A DNA stretch of 64,000 nucleotides from Burkholderiaceae bacterium (GTDB lineage Bacteria > Pseudomonadota > Gammaproteobacteria > Burkholderiales > Burkholderiaceae_F), in assembly GCA_022843955.1 (NCBI GenBank), contig JALHMQ010000003.1, positions 186,001-250,000 on the forward strand. The letters run 5' to 3'. Position numbers and translations under genes: made by a program. Position 1 is the first letter of the stretch, and each line of letters starts with the position of its first letter. The notes beneath the pieces are model-generated. The model saw nothing but the letters and a program-made list of their open reading frames with translations. It was not told the origin of the DNA and did not search any database. This document shows, piece after piece, positions 1 to 8,095 of this stretch.

Positions 1-535
1 GCTGGGCGGCGACAAAGTCGAACTCCGCCAGCAAGTCGACAAACGACTGATCCTGTCTGCCGCAGCCCATGTAGGCCATGCCGCGCAGGTAGCGCAGGTA
101 GAAGCGGTCGAGCTGCGGCAGACGGTAGCCCTCGGTCATGGCCGCGTTCAAACGCGCCAACGCGCTGTCGAAGTCGCGCGCCAGTATGGCCAGCAGCGCG
201 GCCAGCGTGCTCGTACGGGCTTCCAGCAGCATGCGCGCCGCGTGAGTCAGGGTGGCTTGCGCCAGCGCCGCGTCGGCGCGCTGCAGGCAGGCGATCGCGC
301 CCGGCGAGTCCGCGCTGCGGATCAGGGTGTGGCCGCGGATCACCTCGCAGTACGCGCGTCCGAAGACATCGTCATCCGATGCGGTCGCGCGCCAGCGCGC
401 GATGAGCGCAGTTGCATCGTTGGCAGCATGCAGGATCCGCTGCCAGGCGTCGTCCAGCAGGGCCAGCGAATGCGCTGGCTCGAGGATCGGATTAACCCTT
501 GCGCGATGCGGCGGATGCCGGCTGGCGAGGTCCAC
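1..535 (-). CDS. Unknown helical protein, partial (C-terminus beyond left edge)
   Basis: An open minus-strand frame of about 178 codons runs off the left edge just downstream of argF. The only reasonable start I see is GTG at 535, 11 bases after the argF stop, with no clear ribosome binding site. The visible part is rich in Ala, Leu and Arg and looks all-helical, with segments such as AIACLQRADAALAQA and FDSALARLNAAM that resemble TPR-like helix pairs. I do not recognise the family. It could be the N-terminal helical part of a longer sensor or regulatory protein, but no catalytic motif lies inside the window. Its position suggests co-transcription with argD-argF, which is inference only. Confidence 0.5.
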   Translation of the reverse strand, partial: MDLASRHPPHRARVNPILEPAHSLALLDDAWQRILHAANDATALIARWRATASDDDVFGRAYCEVIRGHTLIRSADSPGAIACLQRADAALAQATLTHAARMLLEARTSTLAALLAILARDFDSALARLNAAMTEGYRLPQLDRFYLRYLRGMAYMGCGRQDQSFVDLLAEFDFVAAQ

Positions 536-546
536 TGATCTGCCGA

Positions 547-1467
547 CTATGAGATGGCGCGGCCGAGCAGCAGGTACTCCATCAAAGCTTTCTGCACATG
601 CAGCCGGTTCTCCGCCTCGTCCCACACGGCCGACTGCGGGCCATCGATCACGTCCGCCGTCACTTCCTCACCACGATGCGCCGGCAGGCAGTGCATGAAC
701 AGGGCATCGGGCCGCGCCGCCTGCATGATTTCGGCATCGACGCACCAGTCTTCAAAAGCGGCCAGGCGTGTGGCGTTCTCGGCCTCGAATCCCATGCTGG
801 TCCAGACATCGGTGGTGACGAGGTCGGCACCACGCGCTGCGTCCAGCGGCGAGTCGAACACCTTCAGGTGCGGGCCAGGCGGGGCAAGCTTCGCGTCGAG
901 CGGGTAGGCGGGCGGCGTCGACACCTGCATGGTGAAGCCCAACAGGCGGGCCGCCTGCAGCCACGTGTAGGCCATGTTGTTGGCGTCGCCGATCCAGGCC
1001 ACGGTGCGCCCGGCAATCGAACCGCGCTGCTCGATGAAGGTGAAGATGTCGGCCAGGATCTGGCACGGGTGGTACTCGTTGGTCAGCCCGTTGATGACCG
1101 GCACCCGCGAATGCGCGGCAAAGCGCTCGATCTTGGTGTGCTCGTAGGTCCGGATCATCACGATGTCGACCATGCGCGAGATCACCCGGGCGGTGTCCTC
1201 GATCGGCTCGCTGCGCCCCAGTTGCGAGTCGCCGGTGGTGATGTGGATGACCGATCCGCCCAGCTGATACATGCCCGCTTCGAAGCTGACGCGGGTGCGC
1301 GTACTGGCCTTCTCGAACACCATGGCGAGCGTGCGATCGCGCAGCGGCTGGTAGAACTCGTATCGCTTGAAGCGATCCTTGATGATCGAAGAGCGCGCGA
1401 ACACGTGCTCGATCTCGTCACGCGTGAGATCGGCAAACTGCAGGAAGTGACGTATCGGCGCAGCCAT
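547..1467 (-). CDS. argF: Ornithine carbamoyltransferase
   Basis: Catalyses carbamoyl phosphate plus ornithine to citrulline, the sixth step of arginine biosynthesis, in the cytoplasm. The 306-aa protein has the usual family length. It carries the carbamoyl-phosphate motif STRTR at residues 55-59, HPCQ at 133-136 and the ornithine-binding HCLP motif at 259-262, followed by AHRGEEV. The ATG at 1467 gives the expected N-terminus and lies 11 bases after the argD stop, so argD and argF form an operon. The same-strand gene downstream may be part of it. All catalytic motifs are intact. Confidence 0.97.
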   Translation of the reverse strand: MAAPIRHFLQFADLTRDEIEHVFARSSIIKDRFKRYEFYQPLRDRTLAMVFEKASTRTRVSFEAGMYQLGGSVIHITTGDSQLGRSEPIEDTARVISRMVDIVMIRTYEHTKIERFAAHSRVPVINGLTNEYHPCQILADIFTFIEQRGSIAGRTVAWIGDANNMAYTWLQAARLLGFTMQVSTPPAYPLDAKLAPPGPHLKVFDSPLDAARGADLVTTDVWTSMGFEAENATRLAAFEDWCVDAEIMQAARPDALFMHCLPAHRGEEVTADVIDGPQSAVWDEAENRLHVQKALMEYLLLGRAIS

Positions 1468-1478
1468 GGCAACAGGCC

Positions 1479-2669
1479 TCAGGCAGCCGCCGCAGGCGGT
1501 GCCCCCAAGAATGCCCGAACCAGCGGTGCCAGGCGGCTCACGATCTCGGCCGCCTCGCGCTCGTTGAGGATGAGCGGCGGCAGCAGGCGAATCACGCTGT
1601 CCTGCGTGACGTTGATCAGCAGTTTCGCGGCCAGCGCCTGCTTGACCAGTTCGCCGCAGGGACGATCGAGTTCGACCCCGAGCATGAGCCCCTGCCCGCG
1701 GATCGAGCGCACACCGGTGACTCCGGCAAGCGCCTTCTCCAGCCCGGCGCGGATCTGCGCGCCGCGTTCCGCGGCGTTCTCCATCAGCTTGTCATCCTCG
1801 ATGATCTTGAGCGTCTCAAGCCCCGCGCGACAGGCGAACGGACCGCCGCCGAAGGTCGTGCCGTGGTTGCCGGGGCCAAAAACGCCGGCGGCGCGGCCGC
1901 GCGTCATCACGCAGCCGATCGGCACGCCGGACCCAAGTCCCTTGGCGAGCGTGATCACATCGGGCTGGATGTCAGCCCACTGGTAGCCGAACCACTTGCC
2001 CGTGCGGCCAATGCCGCTTTGCACTTCGTCGACCATCAGCAGCCAGCCGCGCTCGTCGCATAGTTTGCGCAGCGCGCGCACGTAGTCGCGATCGGCGACC
2101 TGGATGCCGCCTTCGCCCTGCAGCACCTCGAGCCAGACGGCCTGCACACGCTTGTCATCCGCGGCCACGCGCTCGATCGCTGCCAGGTCGTTGTACGGCA
2201 CGCGGATGAAACCGGAGGGCAGCGGGTCGAACCCCTTGCGCGCCTTGTCGCTGCCGGTAGCAGCCAGCGTGGCGAGCGTGCGGCCATGCCAGGCGCGCTC
2301 CATCACGAGCGTCTGCGCTTGCGGGTTGCCGTGCTTGTGGCCGTAGAAGCGGACCAGCTTGAGGGCACCCTCGTTGGCCTCGGAACCGGAATTGCCGAAG
2401 AACACCTCGTCCATGCCGGACAGTTCACACAGTCGGTCGGCCAGCGCCTCCTGTTCGCGCACCTGATAGATGTTGGACGTGTGGATCAGTCGCCCAGCCT
2501 GCTCGGCGAGCGCCGCGACCAGACGCGAATGCGCGTGACCCAGGCCGTTGACTGCGATGCCGGCCAGGGCGTCCAAGTATTCTTGACCCTGATCGTCGAA
2601 CAACCAGGCGCCCTTGCCATGCGTAAAGGCGACCGGCAGGCGGGCATACGTGTTCATCAGGTGCGACAT
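1479..2669 (-). CDS. argD: Acetylornithine aminotransferase
   Basis: A class III PLP-dependent aminotransferase that converts N-acetylglutamate semialdehyde to N-acetylornithine; family members often also act in lysine synthesis as succinyl-DAP aminotransferase. The 396-aa protein shows the SGSEANE phosphate-binding loop at residues 94-100, DEVQ at 214-217 binding the PLP pyridine nitrogen, and the Schiff-base lysine K243 in TLAKGLGSG. The ATG at 2669 has a GGAG-type ribosome binding site upstream. It is the first gene of the argD-argF operon and its leader holds a hairpin with a U-tract (see separate entry). Confidence 0.97.
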   Translation of the reverse strand: MSHLMNTYARLPVAFTHGKGAWLFDDQGQEYLDALAGIAVNGLGHAHSRLVAALAEQAGRLIHTSNIYQVREQEALADRLCELSGMDEVFFGNSGSEANEGALKLVRFYGHKHGNPQAQTLVMERAWHGRTLATLAATGSDKARKGFDPLPSGFIRVPYNDLAAIERVAADDKRVQAVWLEVLQGEGGIQVADRDYVRALRKLCDERGWLLMVDEVQSGIGRTGKWFGYQWADIQPDVITLAKGLGSGVPIGCVMTRGRAAGVFGPGNHGTTFGGGPFACRAGLETLKIIEDDKLMENAAERGAQIRAGLEKALAGVTGVRSIRGQGLMLGVELDRPCGELVKQALAAKLLINVTQDSVIRLLPPLILNEREAAEIVSRLAPLVRAFLGAPPAAAA

Positions 2670-2684
2670 CTCGACTCCGCGACA

Positions 2685-2734
2685 GGCAAAAAAACAAACG
2701 CGGCATTGGGGATGCGCCGCGTTGGCGGATTATA
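2685..2734 (-). promoter_or_regulatory. argD promoter -10 and leader hairpin with U-tract
   Basis: On the minus strand a perfect TATAAT lies at 2734-2729; I see no convincing -35. The transcript would begin near 2722, directly with an 8-bp perfect stem (AACGCGGC at 2723-2716, GCCGCGTT at 2704-2697) that is followed on the RNA by a U-rich run (TTTGTTTTTTT). This has the shape of an intrinsic terminator placed in the argD leader, ahead of the start at 2669. No minus-strand gene lies upstream for it to terminate, so attenuation or 5'-end stabilisation is possible. Confidence 0.45.
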
Positions 2735-2775
2735 AGAACAGCCCAAGCGTCAGCTTGGCTATCGGCAAGGTACAG

Positions 2776-4401
2776 ATGACCCGGGACTTCGGCAGTTTCG
2801 ATGTGGTGATCGTGGGCGCAGGTACTGCGGGTTGTCTGCTCGCGAACCGCCTGAGTTCGAATTCCCGCATCAAGGTGGCGTTGCTTGAAGCGGGCGGGGA
2901 CGACGACTACCTGTGGATCCATGTGCCTGTTGGCTACCTGTACTGCATCGGCAATCCGCGCACCGACTGGTGCTTCAGCACGGCACCTGAGGCGGGGCTC
3001 AACGGCACGGCAATCCGCTACCCGCGCGGCAAGGTGCTGGGCGGCTGCTCGTCGATCAACGGCATGATCTACATGCGCGGCCAGCGCGAGGATTATGACG
3101 GCTGGCGTGCCGGCGACGGCCATGGGCCCAATCCGGGCTGGGGCTGGGACGATGTGCTGCCGCTGTTCAAGCAGCATGAGGACTACTACGGCGGCGCCGA
3201 TGACCTGCATGGTGCCGGCAACGAATGGCGCGTGGAAAAACCACGGGTGCGCTGGGAGATCCTCGACGCTTTTCGCGCTGCCGCCGCCGAGCAGGGCATC
3301 CCGGCCATCGACGACTTCAATCGCGGCAACAACTTTGGCTGCGGCTATTTCGATGTGAACCAGCATGCGGGGGTTCGCTGGAACACCGCCAAGGCGTTCC
3401 TGCGGCGGATCCGGCACCGCCGCAACCTGGCCATCCTGACGCACACGCAGGCGCTGCGCCTGGCGTTCGACGGATCTCGATGCACCGGCGTTGAAGTGCA
3501 TCGACGTGGCGAGACCGGCCTGATCCGCGCGCGCGGCGAAGTGCTGCTTGCCGCTGGCGCCGTCGGGTCGCCGCAGTTGCTGCAGTTGTCAGGCATCGGG
3601 CCGAGCGACGTGCTCGCCAGCGCCGGCATTGCGCAGCGTCACGCGCTGGAGGGCGTGGGCGCCAACCTCCAGGATCACCTGCAGCTACGGATGGCGTTCA
3701 AGGTCAGCGGAGTGAAGACACTGAACACGCTGTCGCAGCACTGGCTTGGCAAGGCGAAAATGGGCCTGCAGTACGCGCTCACGCGCAGCGGCCCGTTGTC
3801 GATGAGCCCGAGCCAACTTGGCGCGTTCGCCCACACCAGTTCCGAGGTGGGGCGACCCGACGTCGAGTACCACGTCCAACCGCTGTCGCTCGACCGGTTC
3901 GGCGAGCCGCTGCACCCATTTAATGCGTTCACCGCCTCCGTATGCAACCTGCGGCCTACCTCACGCGGGGCGGTCACCGTCAGTTGCGCCGATCCGCTGG
4001 CGATGCCGATCATCGCGCCGTGTTATCTGAGCACCGACGAAGATCGCGCGACTGCGGTCGCCGCAATGCGCCTGACGCGCCAGATCGTCGCCTCGCCCGC
4101 GCTGGCGCGTTATGCGCCGCTGGAGTTTCGTCCCGGCATCGGAGTCGACAGCGACGAGGATCTCGCGCGCGCCGCGGGCGCGATCGGCACCACTATTTTC
4201 CATCCGGTGGGCACGGCGAAAATGGGGCCGTCTGCCGATCCGCGCGCAGTGGTGGACAGCCAATTGCGCGTGCATGGCCTTGGGGGACTGCGTGTGATCG
4301 ACGCCTCGATCATGCCGACGATCACCTCCGGAAACACCAACGCGCCGACGCTCGCGATTGCCGAGCAAGGGGCCCGTTGCGTGCTCGCCGCGATGCACTG
4401 A
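2776..4401 (+). CDS. GMC family FAD-dependent oxidoreductase (choline dehydrogenase-like)
   Basis: A flavoprotein of the glucose-methanol-choline oxidoreductase family, which oxidises alcohols using FAD. The 541-aa product begins with the dinucleotide-binding motif VIVGAGTAG at residues 11-19, followed by an acidic strand end (LLEAGG). It has the GMC signature around RGKVLGGCSSINGM and ends with HPVGTAKMG and SGNTNAPT, where the family's active-site His and Asn lie. I chose ATG 2776, with AAGG 6 bases upstream, because the FAD motif follows directly. The substrate cannot be read from sequence, and no betaine aldehyde dehydrogenase or BetI sits beside it, so a BetA role is unproven. It appears inserted between the usually neighbouring arg genes and DUF3579. 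Confidence 0.9.
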   Translation: MTRDFGSFDVVIVGAGTAGCLLANRLSSNSRIKVALLEAGGDDDYLWIHVPVGYLYCIGNPRTDWCFSTAPEAGLNGTAIRYPRGKVLGGCSSINGMIYMRGQREDYDGWRAGDGHGPNPGWGWDDVLPLFKQHEDYYGGADDLHGAGNEWRVEKPRVRWEILDAFRAAAAEQGIPAIDDFNRGNNFGCGYFDVNQHAGVRWNTAKAFLRRIRHRRNLAILTHTQALRLAFDGSRCTGVEVHRRGETGLIRARGEVLLAAGAVGSPQLLQLSGIGPSDVLASAGIAQRHALEGVGANLQDHLQLRMAFKVSGVKTLNTLSQHWLGKAKMGLQYALTRSGPLSMSPSQLGAFAHTSSEVGRPDVEYHVQPLSLDRFGEPLHPFNAFTASVCNLRPTSRGAVTVSCADPLAMPIIAPCYLSTDEDRATAVAAMRLTRQIVASPALARYAPLEFRPGIGVDSDEDLARAAGAIGTTIFHPVGTAKMGPSADPRAVVDSQLRVHGLGGLRVIDASIMPTITSGNTNAPTLAIAEQGARCVLAAMH

Positions 4402-4414
4402 GCGGCAGCATCAG

Positions 4415-4434
4415 CAAGTCTTATATAAGACTTG
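4415..4434. promoter_or_regulatory. 20-bp perfect palindrome, probable operator
   Basis: The sequence caagtcttatataagacttg is a perfect 20-bp inverted repeat in the gap between the GMC oxidoreductase stop (4401) and the DUF3579 gene (4594). It is much more AT-rich than its surroundings and has no U-tract, so it looks like a dimeric regulator site (GntR-like half-site spacing) rather than a terminator. A TAGAAT at 4437-4442 could serve as a -10 box, placing the palindrome over the -35 region. The regulator is not identified. Confidence 0.5.
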
Positions 4435-4593
4435 GCTAGAATGGCGCACGCTTGAAAGGCATGGCGCAGTCGCATCCGGGACGCCGCACATCTGGGACGC
4501 ACCTGGTCGAGGTCTTGCTTGAACATGGCAGCGGGCCCGCGATGACCCTCACCAGCACGCCGCAGTCGGCGCGCAGAAACAGAAGCATTCAGC

Positions 4594-4944
4594 GTGGCGG
4601 AACCACTGAAAGCGCGTCAGTTCTTCATTCACGGGGTCACCGTGCATGGCAAGACGTTTCGCCCCAGTGACTGGGCGGAACGTCTTTGTGGCGTCATGTC
4701 GCCTTATCGGCCGGGCGGGATCGCCACGGGCCGCGACGCGTTCATCGGCTACTCGCCGTATGTTCGGCCAGAGACGATCGGCGGCGTCAAATGCGTGGTG
4801 GTAGATGAGCGACTGAAGGATGTCGAACTGATGGCGTTCAACTTCGTGATGAACTTCGCGCGTGACAATGAACTGCCGGTGATGGAGGGGTGTGTCTTAC
4901 CCGACACGCCCAAGGCGCCCGCGGGGTCTCCGCTGGCAGGCTAA
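4594..4944 (+). CDS. DUF3579 family protein
   Basis: A 116-aa cytoplasmic protein matching the betaproteobacterial DUF3579 family, function unknown. Recognisable pieces are QFFIHGVTVHGKTFRPSDWAERL near the N-terminus (residues 9-31), the FIGYSPYVRP segment and a C-terminal VDERLKDVELMAFNFVMNFA helix. The start is GTG at 4594, which gives the family's N-terminal alignment; the nearest purine-rich stretch is AGAAG about 8 bases upstream. In Burkholderiales this gene commonly sits between argF and rpsT/murJ, as here. It ends just before a strong bidirectional terminator shared with rpsT. Confidence 0.85.
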   Translation: MAEPLKARQFFIHGVTVHGKTFRPSDWAERLCGVMSPYRPGGIATGRDAFIGYSPYVRPETIGGVKCVVVDERLKDVELMAFNFVMNFARDNELPVMEGCVLPDTPKAPAGSPLAG

Positions 4945-4955
4945 AAGCGCCAACG

Positions 4956-4980
4956 AAAACAGGCCCGGCGGGCCTGTTTT
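4956..4980. terminator. Bidirectional intrinsic terminator between DUF3579 and rpsT
   Basis: A perfect 11-bp stem (AAAACAGGCCC at 4956-4966 with GGGCCTGTTTT at 4970-4980) closes a 3-nt GGC loop. It has A-tract and T-tract arms, so it can terminate both the plus-strand DUF3579 gene and the minus-strand rpsT gene. Confidence 0.9.
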
Positions 4981-5069
4981 CATTAAGCGAAGGCACGTGG
5001 TGCGTGCCAGGATGATCGTGACGAGGCGCCGCGGGCACCTGACGCCTCGATGTCCTTACGGACCGAGAA

Positions 5070-5333
5070 TCAGCCCATCGCCTTGACCGCGGCAGCGAGG
5101 CGGCTCTTGTTGCGCGCCGCCAGATTCTTGTGGACCACCTTCTTGTCGGCGATCGAGTCGATGATGCTGGTTGCCGTCTGGAACACGCCCATGGCGGCGG
5201 ACTTGTCGCCGGCTGCGACAGCCTTTCGCACCGACTTGATCGCCGTGCGAAGGCGCGAGCGAAGAGAAGAATTGTGGGTATTGCGCAGCGTCGATTGCCG
5301 GGCGCGTTTGCGAGCTTGCTTGCTGTTGGCCAT
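5070..5333 (-). CDS. rpsT: 30S ribosomal protein S20
   Basis: A primary 16S rRNA-binding protein of the small subunit. The 87-aa product starts [13 protein letters not shown], the typical S20 N-terminus, and is rich in Arg, Lys and Ala with two long helices ([15 protein letters not shown] and [17 protein letters not shown]). An upstream in-frame codon would add 23 residues, but only ATG 5333 gives the family start and length. It is transcribed divergently from murJ and ends at the bidirectional terminator at 4956-4980. Confidence 0.97.
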   Translation of the reverse strand: MANSKQARKRARQSTLRNTHNSSLRSRLRTAIKSVRKAVAAGDKSAAMGVFQTATSIIDSIADKKVVHKNLAARNKSRLAAAVKAMG

Positions 5334-5662
5334 GAGATAAGTCCTGTCGGATTTCGGCAGCCGTTGAACCCGACTCCGAATCAATCGGAGATGAGGCCTC
5401 AATCAGCGCTATTCAGCTGGTGTTGGGTCTCAGCCTAGCCAAGACCCAACAACGCATCATTCTTTGTTTTTACGGTTTCTTCGTTCAGTTTCGCGTGCCC
5501 AAGCTCAGCCTACGCAGAGCAACCAAAGCGAAACTAGTTCGACGGAAAAGCCCGATACTATAGCAGAGCGCGACAAGTTATCCACACCCCTGCCTTCGCG
5601 GCAAGCCCTGCGCGGCAATCGTCGGCGCGCCGCGCCCTCCCGCCAGTCCGACCGCACGCCTC
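5334..5662. other. Divergent intergenic region between rpsT and murJ, with a DnaA-box-like site
   Basis: This 329-bp gap must hold both divergent promoters. On the minus strand TGC-TATAGT (5565-5557) looks like an extended -10 for rpsT, which would give a leader of about 220 nt. TTATCCACA at 5578-5586 is a perfect DnaA-box consensus. A single box with no AT-rich unwinding region does not make an origin. No convincing coding sequence is present. Confidence 0.4.
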
Positions 5663-7210
5663 GTGAACCTCCTACGCGCCGCTGCAACTGTCAGCAGCCT
5701 GACACTGGTATCGCGGATCACCGGATTGGTGCGCGACCTGCTGCTTGCGCGCATCTTCGGCGGCGGGGCGGAGATGGACGCCTTTGCCGCGGCCTTTCGC
5801 TTGCCCAATCTGTTGCGGCGCCTGTTCGCCGAAGGGGCTTTTGCGCAGGCGTTTGTTCCCATCCTGTCCGAGGCGCGTGCCCAGCGCGGCGACGATGCCA
5901 CGCGCGTCCTCGCGTCGCATGTGATGTCGGCCCTGTTCTGGGTCGTGCTGGGCGTGTCGATCATCGGCGTGTTGTTCGCCCCCGTGCTGGTCTATGTGAT
6001 CGCCAGTGGCTTTGCGAGCAATCCCGCCACCTTCGACCTGGCCACGCTGCTGACACGCTGGATGTTCCCGTACATCTTCTTCATGTCGCTGGTCGCCTTC
6101 TCGGCCGGCGTTCTGAACACCTTCAGCCGCTTCGCGGTGCCGGCATTCACGCCGGTGCTTTTGAACCTGTCGATGATTACCTTCGGGCTGCTCGCCACAC
6201 GCTGGTTCGATCCGCCGGCGCTGGCGCTGGGCGTGGCGGTATTCGTCGGCGGATTTCTGCAGTTGTCGATTCAACTGCCGGCGCTCGCCCGCATCGGCAT
6301 GCTGCCTCGCCTCTCGGGCGTGCGCACCGCGTTTTCGGATCCGGACGTACGCCGCATCCTGACGCGCATGGCCCCGGCCGTCTTTGCGGTGTCGGTTGCC
6401 CAAGTGAGCCTGGTGATCAACACCAATATCGCGTCGCATCTGGGTGAAGGGTCGAACGCCTGGCTGTACTACGCCGACCGCCTGATGGAGTTTCCGACGG
6501 CGCTGCTGGGCGTCGCCCTGGCGACGGTACTGGTCCCCACGTTGTCACGCGCGTTCGCGGAGAAGCGCACGGCCGACTACTCGCGCATGCTGGACTGGGG
6601 ATTGCGGCTGGTGTGCCTGGTGGCGCTGCCGGCCGCCGTCGGGCTGGGCCTGCTGGCCGAAGGACTGATCGCCGTGCTGTTCCAAGGCGGGAAGTTCAGC
6701 GCACGCGATGTCGCGCAGACCTCGGTGGCGCTGGTTGGCTACGCGGTCGGCCTGCTTGGGCTGATCGGCGTGAAGATCCTCGCACCAGGCTTTTATGCGC
6801 AACAAGACATCAAGACGCCGGTAAAGATCGCCGTCGGCGTGCTTTTCGCCACGCAGCTTGCGAACCTTGCGCTGGTGCCGTGGCTCGCGCACGCCGGGCT
6901 GGCTTGGTCGATCAGCCTCGGCGCGTGGGCCAATGCGGCGCTGCTGTACCTCGGGCTGCGCCGTCGTGGCATCTACCAGCCGGAGCCGGGTTGGCCGGTG
7001 TTCCTGCTCAAATTGGCGGTCGCACTGGCCGCGCTGGTCGCGCTGCTGTTGCTGGTCGATCGCGAAATCGACTGGATCGCCATGCAGACGCAACTTCTGC
7101 TGCGCGGTGGCCTGCTTGCGGCTGTGATGGTGGCTGCGGTGGTGCTGTACTTCGGGGTGCTGTGGATCCTGGGTTTTCGACCACGCGACTTCAGGTTGCG
7201 CACGTCATGA
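5663..7210 (+). CDS. murJ: Lipid II flippase MurJ
   Basis: The MOP-superfamily integral membrane protein that flips undecaprenyl-linked lipid II across the inner membrane for peptidoglycan synthesis. The 515-aa protein has the family length, with about 14 hydrophobic segments and the N-terminal signature SRITGLVRDLLLARIFG followed by DAFAAAFRLPNLLRRLFAEGAFAQAF, where the conserved Arg residues of the cavity lie. The start is GTG at 5663; the leader upstream is not coding-like. It overlaps the next gene by 4 bases (ATGA), so the two are translationally coupled. Position next to rpsT is conserved in Betaproteobacteria. Confidence 0.97.
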   Translation: MNLLRAAATVSSLTLVSRITGLVRDLLLARIFGGGAEMDAFAAAFRLPNLLRRLFAEGAFAQAFVPILSEARAQRGDDATRVLASHVMSALFWVVLGVSIIGVLFAPVLVYVIASGFASNPATFDLATLLTRWMFPYIFFMSLVAFSAGVLNTFSRFAVPAFTPVLLNLSMITFGLLATRWFDPPALALGVAVFVGGFLQLSIQLPALARIGMLPRLSGVRTAFSDPDVRRILTRMAPAVFAVSVAQVSLVINTNIASHLGEGSNAWLYYADRLMEFPTALLGVALATVLVPTLSRAFAEKRTADYSRMLDWGLRLVCLVALPAAVGLGLLAEGLIAVLFQGGKFSARDVAQTSVALVGYAVGLLGLIGVKILAPGFYAQQDIKTPVKIAVGVLFATQLANLALVPWLAHAGLAWSISLGAWANAALLYLGLRRRGIYQPEPGWPVFLLKLAVALAALVALLLLVDREIDWIAMQTQLLLRGGLLAAVMVAAVVLYFGVLWILGFRPRDFRLRTS

Positions 7211-8037
7211 CGACCGAGGCCTTGGCCGACTTCGAGCGGTTGGTGCAGTCAAGTCCGCTGCCGCTGCTTGAAGCCGCGGCACAAGTCGGGCGCTATGCAG
7301 ACGTCACCTGCGATCCGGCCCACATTACGGACACCGTCCAGGGCTGGGGACGACAGCTCGCCGGGCGCATCCCGGCCGACGCATCGGCTGTCGATCGCTG
7401 GCAGCAGCTGAACCATTTCTTTTTCGACGAACTGCGTTTTCAGCCGAATCACGAGAACTACTACGACGCCAGCAACAGCCTGCTCCATCAAGTGCTGGAA
7501 CGGCGCACTGGCATTCCGATCACACTGTCGCTGGTTTACATGGAGATCGGCCGCCACCTTGGCCTGATGTTCAACGGCGTTGGCTTTCCGGGACACTTCC
7601 TGGTGCGCCTGGCGATGGCGGACAAGACGATGTTCGTGGATGTCTTCGCGCGCGGTGTACCGCTGTCGATCGACATGCTGCACAGCCGCCTGCAGGCGGC
7701 GTTAGGCGCCGAGCCGGAGTACCCGCTCGAGGTCTACCTGCGTTCAGCCAGCGAGCGCGAGATCCTCGCGCGCCTGCTGAGCAATCTCAAGCGCCTTAAT
7801 CTTCAGGCAAACGAGCTGGGTGCCTGCCTGGAGATACAGCACCGTCTGGTGGCCGTGCTTCCCGATGACGCGCAGCAGCGGCGCGTGCGCGCCATGCTGT
7901 ACGAGCGCCTGCAATGTCCGCGTGCCGCAGCGCTCGATCTGGCGGCCTACCTGCAGATGAGTGCCAATCCACCGGATGCGGTCGCGGCACGCGATCGACT
8001 GCACCAGTTGCAGCAGGCAGCCGACCGACTGAACTGA
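7207..8037 (+). CDS. SirB1 family protein (transglutaminase-like fold plus TPR)
   Basis: A 276-aa cytoplasmic protein of the SirB1 / transglutaminase-like family. The core carries HENYYDASNSLLHQVLERRTGIPITLSLVYMEIG-type sequence (about residues 81-115), then GVGFPGHFLVR, and a C-terminal helical section with TPR-like repeats (LKRLNLQANELGACLEIQHRLVAVLPDDAQ). The usual active Cys of transglutaminases is not in the expected place, which is normal for SirB1 proteins, whose biochemical role is unclear. ATG 7207 overlaps the murJ stop in ATGA. An intrinsic terminator follows at 8052. Confidence 0.88.
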   Translation: MTTEALADFERLVQSSPLPLLEAAAQVGRYADVTCDPAHITDTVQGWGRQLAGRIPADASAVDRWQQLNHFFFDELRFQPNHENYYDASNSLLHQVLERRTGIPITLSLVYMEIGRHLGLMFNGVGFPGHFLVRLAMADKTMFVDVFARGVPLSIDMLHSRLQAALGAEPEYPLEVYLRSASEREILARLLSNLKRLNLQANELGACLEIQHRLVAVLPDDAQQRRVRAMLYERLQCPRAAALDLAAYLQMSANPPDAVAARDRLHQLQQAADRLN

Positions 8038-8051
8038 AGGCAGGAATAGCG

Positions 8052-8076
8052 AACGCCGCAAAACGCGGCGTTTTCT
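8052..8076 (+). terminator. Intrinsic terminator after the murJ operon
   Basis: An 8-bp stem (AACGCCGC at 8052-8059, GCGGCGTT at 8065-8072) with a 5-nt loop is followed by TTTTC, 14 bases after the stop codon. Because the left arm begins with A residues it may also stop the convergent peroxiredoxin transcript. Confidence 0.85.
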
Positions 8077-8095
8077 GACCGCGGTCCGCCGGGGG

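Noticed and set aside
242-698. Plus-strand open frames opposite argF and the first partial gene
   Set aside because: They are Arg/Ser-rich shadows. The minus strand encodes argF and a coding-like frame at the left edge.
2776-4401. Naming the GMC oxidoreductase betA (choline dehydrogenase)
   Set aside because: The family fits, but substrate specificity within GMC enzymes is broad and no betaine pathway genes are adjacent.
5578-5586. Perfect DnaA box (TTATCCACA) as a replication origin
   Set aside because: Only a single box, no clustered repeats, no AT-rich unwinding element and no dnaA/dnaN or parAB genes nearby.
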